A stretch of 64,000 nucleotides of DNA from Aliivibrio_A sp016764915 (GCA_965224595.1 OZ245057.1:434001-498000); one strand, 5' to 3'. Positions 45,303-53,864 are shown, counted from the first letter of the stretch. Notes: generated by a model not told the origin, from the sequence alone. Translations and numbers: made by a program.

Positions 45303-45629
45303 ATGACAACAGAAAATAGACCTCAACTCCGGCTAACTACCGTACTACAACGAATGAGTGAATTGGTTGCTAAAGACGAGAAGTATGTCGAGCTCTTTTT
45401 AAAACCTTTAGAAACCTTGCTTGAAGAGATTAAAGAGAAGCAAGGATTTGGAGTGCAAGGGCAGTTCGATCCTAGAGGTAACGCCACTCAAGGAGAGTTT
45501 TCACTCCAACATGTTTCTGGTGTAGACGACGAATGCCCACACGGTAAGTTCACCACCCGAGATTGTGAGCTACGTATTCAACATGGCATATGCGGCGGTT
45601 GCGGTCGACAACATGTCTACCCTAAATAA
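45303..45629 (+). CDS. Unknown small protein with four-cysteine, zinc-ribbon-like tail
   Basis: A 108-residue protein at the end of the xdhABC-guaD group, 38 bases after guaD with AAAGGAG ahead of the ATG. N-terminal half is helical; from residue 78 it has CPHGKFTTRDC, then HGICGGCGRQHVYP, giving Cys78, Cys88, Cys97, Cys100 plus His80, His94 and His104. This looks like a metal-binding (zinc) or Fe-S knuckle. I do not recognise the family. Being last gene before the operon terminator suggests a role in purine breakdown or cofactor handling, but this is inference from location only. Confidence 0.7.
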   Translation: MTTENRPQLRLTTVLQRMSELVAKDEKYVELFLKPLETLLEEIKEKQGFGVQGQFDPRGNATQGEFSLQHVSGVDDECPHGKFTTRDCELRIQHGICGGCGRQHVYPK

Positions 45630-45664
45630 CAACTTTATCCTAAATAACACTTTCCCTAAATAAC

Positions 45665-45698
45665 AAAAAAGGGGTGCTGATTTTCAGCACCCTTTTTT
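45665..45698. terminator. Terminator of the xdh-guaD operon
   Basis: Nine-base stem GGGTGCTGA (45672-45680) / TCAGCACCC (45684-45692), flanked by a run of A before and TTTTTT after. Also fits leftward termination for the lipoprotein gene. Confidence 0.92.
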
Positions 45699-45724
45699 AT
45701 CTCTGCAAAGAACCAATCCTGGTA

Positions 45725-46852
45725 TTAACAGCCCATTTGATTCCAATCTAAACATTTAACCGGACTAATACTAATAAAGCTCGGCGCAGTCACCTCATCA
45801 ATAATAATCGATTCCGATAGATTACCCGTTGCGGTATCAATCACCATAATCTCCCCCATTGTCCGATTAGGCATATAAATATAACCGCCACTAGGGTGAA
45901 TGGTTAGCCGCGTATTTTCACCACTGCTGGTTGAATGAGGCGCTTCAGCTAACCAGTTCGGCCTTGTTATCAGCTTCGCAGTGGTTTTGTTGAAGCTAAA
46001 TTTTTCTAACCAGCCTTGGGGGTAGTAGTAACCGAGTGTTGAAAATCGAACATAGAGATCACGTCCATTCGGACTGAATGCCAGTGATTGTGAGATCGGA
46101 GGGTTGCTGCCAGCATGCTCTTTATCAATAGGACCATTGACAATCCCTGCGATAAATTCAACTTGAGTCAAGCCATCGGTATCATCAAAAACAAACGTTA
46201 AGAGATGGTTACCGGCAATCGCAGCTCCGCTGACAGACGACGAATTACACACCACATCTTTCACCACTTCAAGCGAGGTAATCTCTTGTTCTTGGTTTGC
46301 CAAGTGTCCGACACTGTTTAGCGTAAAACGAGAAATATAATAACGGTGAGAAAAATCATGGCTTACAACGAGCAAGGTTTTATTGTTATTACACATCGCC
46401 ATATCTCTAATCGAGCGATTGGTAAAAGAGTAGTCGTTCAGTTGTTGTGAATTGAGAACATCAAATACTGAAATAACACTGCTATCTGCTTGAGCCGTCA
46501 GCACCATCGAACCATTATGAGTAAATTTAACTATACTTTTTAATGGCATTGAATTTTCTGCTATTACCTCTCCGGAGTTAAGATTGAGTTTATAATTAGT
46601 TCCATCAGGCAATTTAGCGTAACCAATATTTCCCCACGGATGAACATCAACTTTAACGCTATTGAATGCCGACACTGGCTCATTAACTGGCAAATGTATC
46701 ATCGTGTCACTATCAGAACGTGTTTCTAAATCAACAACAGCCAACTCATCAGACCCTTGTTCTGAAATGATCATTCGGGTCAATTGAGAGGAACAACCAC
46801 TGATTAAACCAACAGATACAGCACATAGAAGCAAAAACCGAGATAGACTCAT
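45725..46852 (-). CDS. Putative beta-propeller lipoprotein
   Basis: A 375-residue exported protein with a lipobox (GLISGC, Cys20), so probably lipid-anchored at the outer membrane. The body shows repeated beta-propeller-like units of the YVTN/WD type: FTHNGSMVLTAQADS, LAFSPNGRDLYVRF, LTIHPSGGYIYMPNRT with GEIMVIDTATG. Two cysteines close to the C-terminus may form a disulfide (CLDWNQMGC). Function unknown. Single gene; promoter likely in 46853-46967. Confidence 0.72.
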   Translation of the reverse strand: MSLSRFLLLCAVSVGLISGCSSQLTRMIISEQGSDELAVVDLETRSDSDTMIHLPVNEPVSAFNSVKVDVHPWGNIGYAKLPDGTNYKLNLNSGEVIAENSMPLKSIVKFTHNGSMVLTAQADSSVISVFDVLNSQQLNDYSFTNRSIRDMAMCNNNKTLLVVSHDFSHRYYISRFTLNSVGHLANQEQEITSLEVVKDVVCNSSSVSGAAIAGNHLLTFVFDDTDGLTQVEFIAGIVNGPIDKEHAGSNPPISQSLAFSPNGRDLYVRFSTLGYYYPQGWLEKFSFNKTTAKLITRPNWLAEAPHSTSSGENTRLTIHPSGGYIYMPNRTMGEIMVIDTATGNLSESIIIDEVTAPSFISISPVKCLDWNQMGC

Positions 46853-46967
46853 TGTAATTCTCCAGTAAAATCAACAACTTTATCAATACTGCTTTTCATT
46901 TTTACAATATTAAGCATAGACCAATTTGTGAATTTTCAGAAAATTGCGTAGCGTTTATCTGGCGTGG

Positions 46968-47180
46968 CTAATCAACATTGACTTCAAACTCAAGTATGTC
47001 GCCAGGCTGGCATTCAAGAACCTCGCATAGTTTATCCAAGGTTGATAGCCTAACTGCCTTCGCTTTACCATTTTTCAATACCGACAAGTTCGCTTCGGTA
47101 ATTCCCACTTCTTGTGCCAACTGCTTTAAGCGCATTTTTCGCTTAGCCATCACGACATCTAAATTAATACGAATAGACAT
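46968..47180 (-). CDS. XRE-family small transcription regulator
   Basis: A 70-residue Cro/CI-type HTH (MRLKQLAQEVGITEANLSVL), closest in pattern to YozG-like regulators (LDKLCEVLECQPGDILEF). It begins 9 bases after the DUF2975 gene, the usual partner of this class. Together they form a two-gene module in many bacteria; role unknown. The operator-like repeats at 47803-47828 probably autoregulate the pair. Confidence 0.88.
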   Translation of the reverse strand: MSIRINLDVVMAKRKMRLKQLAQEVGITEANLSVLKNGKAKAVRLSTLDKLCEVLECQPGDILEFEVNVD

Positions 47181-47189
47181 TACGAATCC

Positions 47190-47738
47190 TTAAATGGTAT
47201 GTGTGTTTTCGTCAGCAAGAATATGGCCCTCTTTCATCACCCATGAGATGATCAAAATAACAAAACCTAAGACTATATTTAAAAAATCCATCCCGACAAA
47301 GCCAACGGTTAGAATTCGCTCACCAGGAGGGTTATTAAATGACAATATAACTGACATAAGCGCACCGTATACCACTGAAGCCCCTACCCAATAAAACAAG
47401 CTGTAGCCCAATTTTTGATAACTCAACGTATTATCCAAAGAAAAAATTTCATTCCGTTCGTAGTTTCGAAACAGATGAATCAGTACTTTTAAAGCGTACA
47501 TAATAATCCCGCACAGTAATAAGCTGGCAATAGAAGCAAACAACCGTGTCGTGATCGTTAATGGTAATTGGGTATAACCACTAATATCAATGCTGCTCTC
47601 AATAATTCCAAACGTAGTAAGAAAATCATATTGCGTATCAACTGTTAGCCAGTAATAACACACAGCGATCGGCGTAAGTACAAGTAAGCACTGAAAAAGA
47701 GCTCGTGCACGACGGCTCTGTTTTTGAATAGTAGACAT
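47190..47738 (-). CDS. DUF2975 membrane protein
   Basis: A 182-residue inner-membrane protein with about four helices and the family feature LFRNYERNEIFSLDNTLSYQ in a cytoplasmic loop after helix 2. DUF2975 proteins have no established function. Encoded upstream of the XRE gene in the same operon. Short cytoplasmic ends; basic N-terminus. Confidence 0.85.
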   Translation of the reverse strand: MSTIQKQSRRARALFQCLLVLTPIAVCYYWLTVDTQYDFLTTFGIIESSIDISGYTQLPLTITTRLFASIASLLLCGIIMYALKVLIHLFRNYERNEIFSLDNTLSYQKLGYSLFYWVGASVVYGALMSVILSFNNPPGERILTVGFVGMDFLNIVLGFVILIISWVMKEGHILADENTHTI

Positions 47739-47802
47739 AATAAAGACTCCATTGATTTGATAAAAAGATATTAGAGTAGATCAAAATTCAAATCAATAAA
47801 TA

Positions 47803-47828
47803 TTTATCGATAAACGATAAACGACAAA
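47803..47828. promoter_or_regulatory. Operator-like repeats upstream of the DUF2975-XRE operon
   Basis: A perfect palindrome TTTATCGATAAA (47803-47814) continues into tandem 7-base repeats CGATAAA, CGATAAA, CGACAAA (47808-47828). It lies 65-90 bases upstream of the DUF2975 start. The XRE protein is the likely ligand. Confidence 0.5.
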
Positions 47829-47944
47829 CAAATTACCTTTTACAATATTTAAATGCATCAACTTTCATTGCTATTGCATATGACCTTCAACTGCGTTCAA
47901 ATGAAGACGTTATTACCCATTCATATTTTAATTTTAGAGGCTCT

Positions 47945-48172
47945 ATGTCATATGAAATATTAGTCGGACTGCATGTTCTCGATGACCTTAAATATGCAGA
48001 ATACCGAGCGGCAATGACACCCATTCTTTCTGATTACAGTGGCCATTTTGGTTACGATTTTAAAGTATCTGAAGTATTAATTTCTGAGGGCAATACCGAC
48101 ATCAATAGGGTATTTACCATCAATTTCAGCAACCAAAGCAAAATGGAAGCCTTTTTCTCTGACTCTCAATAA
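47945..48172 (+). CDS. DUF1330 protein, short at the C-terminus
   Basis: A 75-residue protein matching the first three quarters of DUF1330 proteins (MSYEILVGLHVLDDLKYAEY, MTPILSDYSG, FGYDFKVSEVL and RVFTINFS). Family members are usually about 95 residues; this one stops at TAA 48170 in the middle of the final helix region (AFFSDSQ). Thirteen further sense codons follow before TGA, so a single stop mutation may have trimmed it. It may be a functional short form or the start of decay, as the next gene is frameshifted. Role unknown. Confidence 0.6.
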   Translation: MSYEILVGLHVLDDLKYAEYRAAMTPILSDYSGHFGYDFKVSEVLISEGNTDINRVFTINFSNQSKMEAFFSDSQ

Positions 48173-48210
48173 CTGAATAAGCACACAGCACGACAAAAAG
48201 AGGATCATTT

Positions 48211-48802
48211 GTGACACGAAGAGTATTTATTTTAAGACACGGTGAAACACTATTTAACTCAGAGAAGAAGTTGCAGGGTCATTGCAACTCATCATTAACT
48301 CCCAAAGGTACAGCACAAGCCCACAGCGTTAGTGGCATATTTAGGGCGCCAAAGCTGCACCGTTTATTCCAGTCCATTAGGACGCGCAATCCAAACCGCG
48401 CATATTGTTTGCGAAGAAATCGGTTATCCAAGGCCTCAGATAGTTGAAGACTCGCGATTGAAAGAATTTTCATTAGGCCTATGGGAGCAGAGAACCGTTC
48501 CAAGCTTGATCGAAGAACATCCAAACCTCCTTAACAATAATGATTGGTATCTTAATGCCCCACAATCTGAGTCCTATGAATCGGTCAAAACCAGACTGTT
48601 ATCTTGGATTGTAGAGCTTCCAGAATCAGGCGATATCGTGGTTATCAGCCACGGTCTCACCGGTATTGTATTACGAGGTATCTTACTTGATTTGAGTTAT
48701 CAGCAAGTCTGGGAACAAGATTTACCTCAAGACGCTTTTTTCAAGATAGAAAATGGGTCATTAGAACGCATTAACTGTTTAGTAAACATCCCAGTTACTT
48801 AA
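48211..48802 (+). pseudogene. Histidine phosphatase (phosphoglycerate-mutase-like), frameshifted
   Basis: Two overlapping frames make one protein. The first (from GTG 48211) gives MTRRVFILRHGETLFNSEKK with the RHGE catalytic motif up to about residue 41 (AQAHSV). From 48332 the next frame gives AYLGRQSCTVYSSPLGRA, EFSLGLWEQ and the second catalytic His in VVISHGLTGIVLRG. Reading must shift by one base near 48330 (one extra or two missing bases). Joined length about 197 residues is normal for CobC/GpmB-like enzymes. Without the shift the first product lacks half the active site. Confidence 0.75.
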
Positions 48803-48809
48803 AAAATCA

Positions 48810-48837
48810 TAGAGTCTGCACAGTTACGACGACTCTA
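48810..48837 (+). terminator. Weak stem after histidine phosphatase gene
   Basis: Seven-base arms TAGAGTC (48810-48816) and GACTCTA (48831-48837) with a 14-base loop and no T tract; a weak terminator at best. Confidence 0.4.
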
Positions 48838-48842
48838 ATTCT

Positions 48843-48882
48843 GAATTTAATTACGATACGGTTGCGTATCATAATTAAATTC
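48843..48882. promoter_or_regulatory. 40-base palindrome upstream of TetR gene, probable operator
   Basis: Left arm GAATTTAATTACGATACG (48843-48860) and right arm CGTATCATAATTAAATTC (48865-48882) match in 17 of 18 positions around GTTG. The core GATACG-N4-CGTATC is a size and shape bound by TetR dimers. It ends 39 bases before the TetR start, so it likely covers that promoter. With no T tract it does not look like a terminator. Confidence 0.65.
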
Positions 48883-48921
48883 TATAGATTAGATATATGT
48901 TTTGTGACGAAAAGGCCGAAT

Positions 48922-49575
48922 ATGGCAGCTTCTTCTAACTTAAAAAATTCCGTTGGTCGCCCTGTCGATCATCAAAAAACAGAAATGATGTTTGATGCTA
49001 TTGATCTGATTTTAGCTAATGAAGGTATTGCAGGGCTTTCGATAGAAAAAATTGCTAAGAATGCGAGCATTTCAAAGGCTACATTATATCGTCGCTTCGG
49101 CAGTATAAAAGGGATATTAGCCGCATATGTCGACACATTCACCCAAAATGCCTTCAATAAAGTCCATTACTTCGAGCGTATTAATCAAACGACACCATTC
49201 GAACTAGAGCCACTACTGAACCAAATGGGCATAGAACTCATGACATTGGTTAGCAATCCTAAAGTGGTTGCCTTTGACAATGCCATTTTAGCTTCCGGCC
49301 CAAAATTTAAAGATCTGAAGCAACTTTTGTATAGCAATGGCCCACACAAAGCCGCAAATCAAATTGGCGAATTACTCAAGCATGCGGGAGTTACCTCCTC
49401 TATATTCGATTTTAATGAACTTGGTGATCTTCTGTTTCATATCTGGCGAAGTGGCTTTTACGACCAATTAAAAATTACGGGTGAGATGAAGATAGAGAAT
49501 AAAGAGTTAGAACAACACATCGCGGATCGAACCCGTTTTTTTCTTTCTAAATGTCTCATAGAGGATCTCAAATGA
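48922..49575 (+). CDS. TetR-family regulator
   Basis: A 217-residue regulator with the TetR HTH (IEKIAKNASISKATLYRRFG, near residues 45-64) and a helical ligand domain. ATG 48922 has AAGG seven bases upstream; an extension to 48862 would begin inside the palindromic operator. It overlaps the SDR gene by four bases (ATGA), so the two proteins are translated together. The target is likely itself and the SDR gene; ligand unknown. Confidence 0.9.
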   Translation: MAASSNLKNSVGRPVDHQKTEMMFDAIDLILANEGIAGLSIEKIAKNASISKATLYRRFGSIKGILAAYVDTFTQNAFNKVHYFERINQTTPFELEPLLNQMGIELMTLVSNPKVVAFDNAILASGPKFKDLKQLLYSNGPHKAANQIGELLKHAGVTSSIFDFNELGDLLFHIWRSGFYDQLKITGEMKIENKELEQHIADRTRFFLSKCLIEDLK

Positions 49576-50447
49576 CCCCAACACCACACAAAATATTAGT
49601 CGCCGGTTCAACAGGTTACTTAGGCAGTCACCTCGTTAAAGCATTGTGTATTACTGGTTCGCCATTCAAAGCATTAGCTAGACAAAAAGATAAATTAATA
49701 GCGATGGGGCTCAGTGAAGACCAAATTAAGGTGGCCCATGTTACGGATGCATCAAGCTTACGAGGCTGCTGTAATGATATCGATGTAGTGATCTCTTGTG
49801 TGGGCATTACTCGCCAGAAAGAGGGGTTGACCTACATGGATGTGGACTATCAAGCAAATCTCAATTTATTGTTAGAAGCAGAAAGAGCCGGCGTTAAAAA
49901 ATTCATCTATATTTCTGCATTTGATGCCAAAAATCATCAAAATGTAAGGCTCCTTAAAGCCAAAGAGCGTTTTGCGGAAAAACTGCTCGTATCAAAAGTT
50001 TTAACCCCTTGTGTCATAAGACCTAACGGATTTTTTGCCGATATTGAGGAGTTCTATTCTATGGCTAAGTCCGGTCGAGTCTATCTCTTTGGCACGGGAG
50101 ATGTTCAACTCAACCCCATTCACGGTAAAGATCTGGCCAAATTCTGTATTGAATCCATTGAAAGTGACAAATACGAATTGGACATCGGCGGCCCTGAGGT
50201 TCTTTCATCCATCGACATCGCTAACCTTGCATTTAGTAGCCAAGAAAAGACGCCCAAGATAACCCATTTGCCTGATTGGTTCAGGAGGGCTTCACTGTTT
50301 GTTTCCTCACTACTACCAGAAAAAATGACCGGTCCTGCCGAGTTCTTTTTAACGGTAATGGAGCAGGACATGATTGCGCCAACTTACGGACGCCATACAT
50401 TAGCAGAGCATTTTAAAGAGATTCATAACGCAGACATACAGAGTTAG
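49572..50447 (+). CDS. NAD(P)-binding oxidoreductase, atypical SDR/NmrA-like
   Basis: A 291-residue Rossmann protein: nucleotide motif VAGSTGYLGSHLVK at the N-terminus, CVGITR after strand 4, ISAFDAK in place of the classical Ser-Tyr-Lys arrangement, and a PNGFFADI loop. The YxxxK catalytic pair is missing, so it may be a sensor or an atypical isomerase/reductase, as in NmrA-like proteins. The ATG overlaps the TetR stop; GAGG is seven bases upstream. Probably the effector enzyme of the TetR operon. Confidence 0.85.
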   Translation: MTPTPHKILVAGSTGYLGSHLVKALCITGSPFKALARQKDKLIAMGLSEDQIKVAHVTDASSLRGCCNDIDVVISCVGITRQKEGLTYMDVDYQANLNLLLEAERAGVKKFIYISAFDAKNHQNVRLLKAKERFAEKLLVSKVLTPCVIRPNGFFADIEEFYSMAKSGRVYLFGTGDVQLNPIHGKDLAKFCIESIESDKYELDIGGPEVLSSIDIANLAFSSQEKTPKITHLPDWFRRASLFVSSLLPEKMTGPAEFFLTVMEQDMIAPTYGRHTLAEHFKEIHNADIQS

Positions 50448-50467
50448 CATGCCCAATACGAAAATAT

Positions 50468-50941
50468 TTACAAACTAGCTAACAGCACTTCGGCTTTGCT
50501 CACAACAAACTCTTTAGGCGCTTCAACATTCAACATGGTAACCACGCCATTATCAATGAGCATTGAATACCGTTGAGAACGCATCCCACCAAATCCAGCA
50601 GTCTCTTTTTCCAGTCCAAGCGCTTTGGTAAAGCTGGCATCACCATCAGCCAACATCATCAATTCTTTGGCATTTTGCGATTCGCCCCATGCATGCATTA
50701 CAAATGCATCATTCACGGATACGCAAGCAATGATGTCGACTCCTTTAGCTTTGAATTGTTCGGAAAACTCAATATACCCTGGTAGGTGTGCAGTCGAGCA
50801 AGTCGGGGTGAATGCGCCTGGAACCGCAAACAACACGACCTTCTTATCGGAAAATAGTGCTGAAATTCGATGATCAACTAACCCCTCTTTGGTTAACTGA
50901 CTTAAATTGGCGGCTGGTAGTGTTTGTCCAACTTCAATCAT
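50468..50941 (-). CDS. Peroxiredoxin (Prx5 type)
   Basis: Reduces peroxides. A 157-residue Prx5-like protein with catalytic loop PGAFTPTCSTAHLPGY (peroxidatic Cys48), then KGVDIIACVSVNDAFVM and GGMRSQRYSMLIDNG. No second partner domain (for example glutaredoxin) is fused, so it would use external glutathione/glutaredoxin or thioredoxin. Single gene, convergent with the SDR gene. Confidence 0.92.
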   Translation of the reverse strand: MIEVGQTLPAANLSQLTKEGLVDHRISALFSDKKVVLFAVPGAFTPTCSTAHLPGYIEFSEQFKAKGVDIIACVSVNDAFVMHAWGESQNAKELMMLADGDASFTKALGLEKETAGFGGMRSQRYSMLIDNGVVTMLNVEAPKEFVVSKAEVLLASL

Positions 50942-51043
50942 TCTCTTATCCTTAATAGAAAGTGCCTCTTTATAGTTTAGCCTTTAAGATAAAACATAAC
51001 CACTGCGGTATTACAAGCCCTTAACTATTTTGTAATCACTACG

Positions 51044-52009
51044 TTATAGGTCAATTTCAAAGTTTTTGGCCAGTTGGTACACATCATAATTGCCGCGTAA
51101 GTCCATACCTGTATCACGACTTTCGTTATTACTCGATAACACTTTGAAGCTTTTTTTACTAGTACGACTAAAGTGTCCTTCATCTAAAAAAGTCTCTTCA
51201 ATGATCGTCACTTTCCCTCTACAACTCTCTTGCCAATAAAGCAATCCCGCACCGTGATCCCAATGCTTTTCTAACCGAGCCTTAAACTCAACTTCATTTG
51301 GACAGTTAGGGTGAAAGGCCCAGCCCTGCCACATGCTGCATCCTTGATTATATATATCTTCACTGGCTTGCTGGGTAATACAGCCCGCCAGCTCAAATAA
51401 TTTAGTCGGTTTGGGAAAGAAACGTTGCAGCCATTTGAACTTAATCTTGGTGAGATTGGTCATTGCTATCTCGCCATCCGGAAGAGAAATAAACAGCTCA
51501 GACAATTGCCTCATCTTTTCAGGTTTGATGAGTAGGTCGGAGTGGAAAAATGCTAATCGAGGGGCAAACATAAAAATAAAATCTAATGGAAAGTGCATAT
51601 ACAAAATAGGTAAGTTTAGGCCCTCATTAAAGTCGATCAAAATAGCACCATCAACTAGCTTTGTAGGTACTCCATTTCGGGGGTCGTAGCCGACAATAGG
51701 TGTCCATCCTGCTTTAATCACCATTTTCTGTTGCACATATGCCCAATCTTCATCAACACTCCACACCAACCAAGGGTACTCAATACCTTGTAACGACTTT
51801 TTCCATCCTTGGGCAGCTTTATGAATATCCTCAAGATTAATAACATTGCCATACTGGCATTGTATTGCTTGAAACGCGCGCCAATTAGCATTACCGAGCC
51901 GCTTTAACAATCTCTCTTTATCAGTGAACACCGTATCCGCTTTGCCATCTTTGCCAACACTCTCAATGGTATGTTGAACATGTTGTTGTATAAATGGTGG
52001 AATATTCAT
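51044..52009 (-). CDS. Hypothetical cytoplasmic protein
   Basis: A 321-residue protein I do not recognise. No signal peptide or membrane segment is visible. It is rich in aromatic residues and contains several isolated cysteines (such as GCITQQ, NQGCSMWQGW, HPNCPNE, ESCRGK) that do not make a clear metal motif. The middle part LPILYMHFPLDFIFMF and SDLLIKPEKMRQLSELFISL suggests a globular enzyme-like fold with hydrophobic strands. Single gene, with its promoter in 52010-52100. Confidence 0.6.
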   Translation of the reverse strand: MNIPPFIQQHVQHTIESVGKDGKADTVFTDKERLLKRLGNANWRAFQAIQCQYGNVINLEDIHKAAQGWKKSLQGIEYPWLVWSVDEDWAYVQQKMVIKAGWTPIVGYDPRNGVPTKLVDGAILIDFNEGLNLPILYMHFPLDFIFMFAPRLAFFHSDLLIKPEKMRQLSELFISLPDGEIAMTNLTKIKFKWLQRFFPKPTKLFELAGCITQQASEDIYNQGCSMWQGWAFHPNCPNEVEFKARLEKHWDHGAGLLYWQESCRGKVTIIEETFLDEGHFSRTSKKSFKVLSSNNESRDTGMDLRGNYDVYQLAKNFEIDL

Positions 52010-52217
52010 TAAAACTCCTTTTTTAACTTAACTGTCATATAGGTTACTCACACTCAACCATATTATCCTCCTAAAAATTAACAAAGCGCTCCATAAATAA
52101 GAATAAACTAGTAATGCTCTCTATTAATGTTATTCATATGGCTTGATAACAAGAGCTATTGCTGTATCACGCCAAACTGGTCAGATCAGTCTGCTCTAGA
52201 TCTCCTTTTTGACCATT

Positions 52218-52240
52218 AAATGTTAAATCCTTTAACATTT
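52218..52240. repeat. AT-rich palindrome upstream of DUF4442 gene
   Basis: AAATGTTAAA (52218-52227) and TTTAACATTT (52231-52240), a perfect 10-base inverted repeat, 43 bases before ATG 52283. It could be an operator or a hairpin. The rest of the 273-base gap 52010-52282 shows nothing further. Confidence 0.4.
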
Positions 52241-52282
52241 TCTGTACCGTAGAGTCATTCGGTAATGCTAATAGGAATCACA

Positions 52283-52759
52283 ATGAGCCAAAGTTTATTT
52301 AAATCCAACCTTATGCTTAAGATGTTTGGTTTTTTCAAAGTCCCTTTAATTTTCTGGTGTAAACCTAAAATCATAGCCATGGATGAGCAGACTTTGGCGG
52401 TGAAGATTCCGCTGTTACGTCGCAATAAAAATCACCTTAACAGCATGTATTTTGGGGTATTGGCAGTGGGCGCTGATGTCGCTGGTGGCTTTTTAGCATT
52501 TCATAAAGCCAATAATTGCGGTCGAAAGATTTCACTCGCCTTCAAAGATTTTGATGCTAAGTTTCTTAAGCGTCCAGAGGCGGATGTCGTATTTACCTGC
52601 AGCGAAGGTCAAGTGATTGATCAAATGCTTGCTGAAACCTTTCACAGCAAAGAGAGAATCAACAAACCCGTACAGATTGTCGCTACTTGTCCATCAATCA
52701 GTGGCGATGAGCCTGTTGCTCTCTTTACATTAATGCTTTCCATCAAGGTAATTGATTAA
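52283..52759 (+). CDS. DUF4442 hotdog-fold protein (thioesterase-like)
   Basis: A 158-residue protein of the thioesterase-like DUF4442 family: PLIFWCKPKI, VKIPLLRRNKNHLNSMYFGV (hallmark R.rrN.NhlgsmyfG) and the helix LAVGADVAGGFLA. Such proteins resemble acyl-CoA thioesterases; activity is unproven. ATG 52283 has AGGA seven bases ahead and is preferred to ATG 52265. Single gene. Confidence 0.82.
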   Translation: MSQSLFKSNLMLKMFGFFKVPLIFWCKPKIIAMDEQTLAVKIPLLRRNKNHLNSMYFGVLAVGADVAGGFLAFHKANNCGRKISLAFKDFDAKFLKRPEADVVFTCSEGQVIDQMLAETFHSKERINKPVQIVATCPSISGDEPVALFTLMLSIKVID

Positions 52760-52865
52760 TAATCATATTCAGCCACGCTATCAAGCATGAGAAAAATATT
52801 CAATATCACTAACCGTTGCTATCCGCCGTACGCTAAACATGATAATTTCAATAAGATCTTATCAT

Positions 52866-53864
52866 ATGGGTACCACGATGTTTCGCTGCTCCTCTCTCCT
52901 ATGCTGGCTAGTGTTGCTTATCAGTTTTGGCTGCTTAGCTACAGATTACTCAGCAGCAAACCGATTTGAGAAGATTTTTTCTGCCACTGTCGTACTTACT
53001 GACAGCAATGCGATTACCTTTGGTATTACCGATTTTGATCCTAACGAATTTATTTCCGTTCCCGGGGACGGTGATCTTGAGCATCCAAACTCAGTAGAAT
53101 TACGCAAGCAAATCACGGTTTACTCCTTTCCATATACGTATGAATTTCCAGACAATGACGAAGAGTGGAGCCAGAGTATCACTGGTCGAGTCGCCTATTT
53201 GCGTGTGGATCAAACGACAAAATTCTTTGAAGCTCAAGGGCTGACACCAGACGAAAATAAAGACGAAGTGTTCGCCGCCTATCTAGAATACACTCAAGAA
53301 CACTCGCTCTCTAAAGGGTGGTCATTTGCTTATGGGATCGGCAACCATTTGATGCACTATGACAATACCTACACTTATCGTAATCAAATCAGCGAAGAGC
53401 TTAAACCCCGATTAGATGGCACCTTCTTGAACACATCTGCCAATGTTTTTATTATGGAGCCTACTTTAAAGTTCATATACAAAGAGTCCACGGATTGGGG
53501 TGAGTGGCGTTTTGATAACAGCTATCACTACTTCTACGGTCAAGGCTTTGGAGGCTCTTCCGATAAAAGCGAAGAGGCAAACCCTGAAGGTTGGCGTCTC
53601 ATCAATATGCTACAAATGACCTATCAACTTACCGAGCAGAACATTTATGCCCAGTCACTTTTTTTACGTGGTAAGCGAGTTGATGTAGGAGGAGATATTA
53701 CGTCGAGCTTTGGTACCCATCACTATTTGGAAGCCAGTATTGGTTGGTTATTAAACACCACCGATAAACTCCCTTTTTTGGATAACGTAGGGATTGGGTT
53801 TAACTTCAACTATGGCAGTGCGCTGCGTGGTGGCAGTATCGTATTGTTCTACAATGAGATGTAA
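52866..53864 (+). CDS. Solitary autotransporter-type outer-membrane barrel
   Basis: About 332 residues: signal peptide (cleavage near CLATDYS), then a body of alternating amphipathic strands typical of an outer-membrane barrel (WSFAYGIGNHLMHYDN, SYHYFYGQGFGG, and last strand GGSIVLFYNEM). Vibrios carry a family of single autotransporter-like barrels without a passenger, and this fits by length and pattern. No secreted passenger domain is present. Start uncertain between ATG 52866 and ATG 52878. Confidence 0.6.
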   Translation: MGTTMFRCSSLLCWLVLLISFGCLATDYSAANRFEKIFSATVVLTDSNAITFGITDFDPNEFISVPGDGDLEHPNSVELRKQITVYSFPYTYEFPDNDEEWSQSITGRVAYLRVDQTTKFFEAQGLTPDENKDEVFAAYLEYTQEHSLSKGWSFAYGIGNHLMHYDNTYTYRNQISEELKPRLDGTFLNTSANVFIMEPTLKFIYKESTDWGEWRFDNSYHYFYGQGFGGSSDKSEEANPEGWRLINMLQMTYQLTEQNIYAQSLFLRGKRVDVGGDITSSFGTHHYLEASIGWLLNTTDKLPFLDNVGIGFNFNYGSALRGGSIVLFYNEM

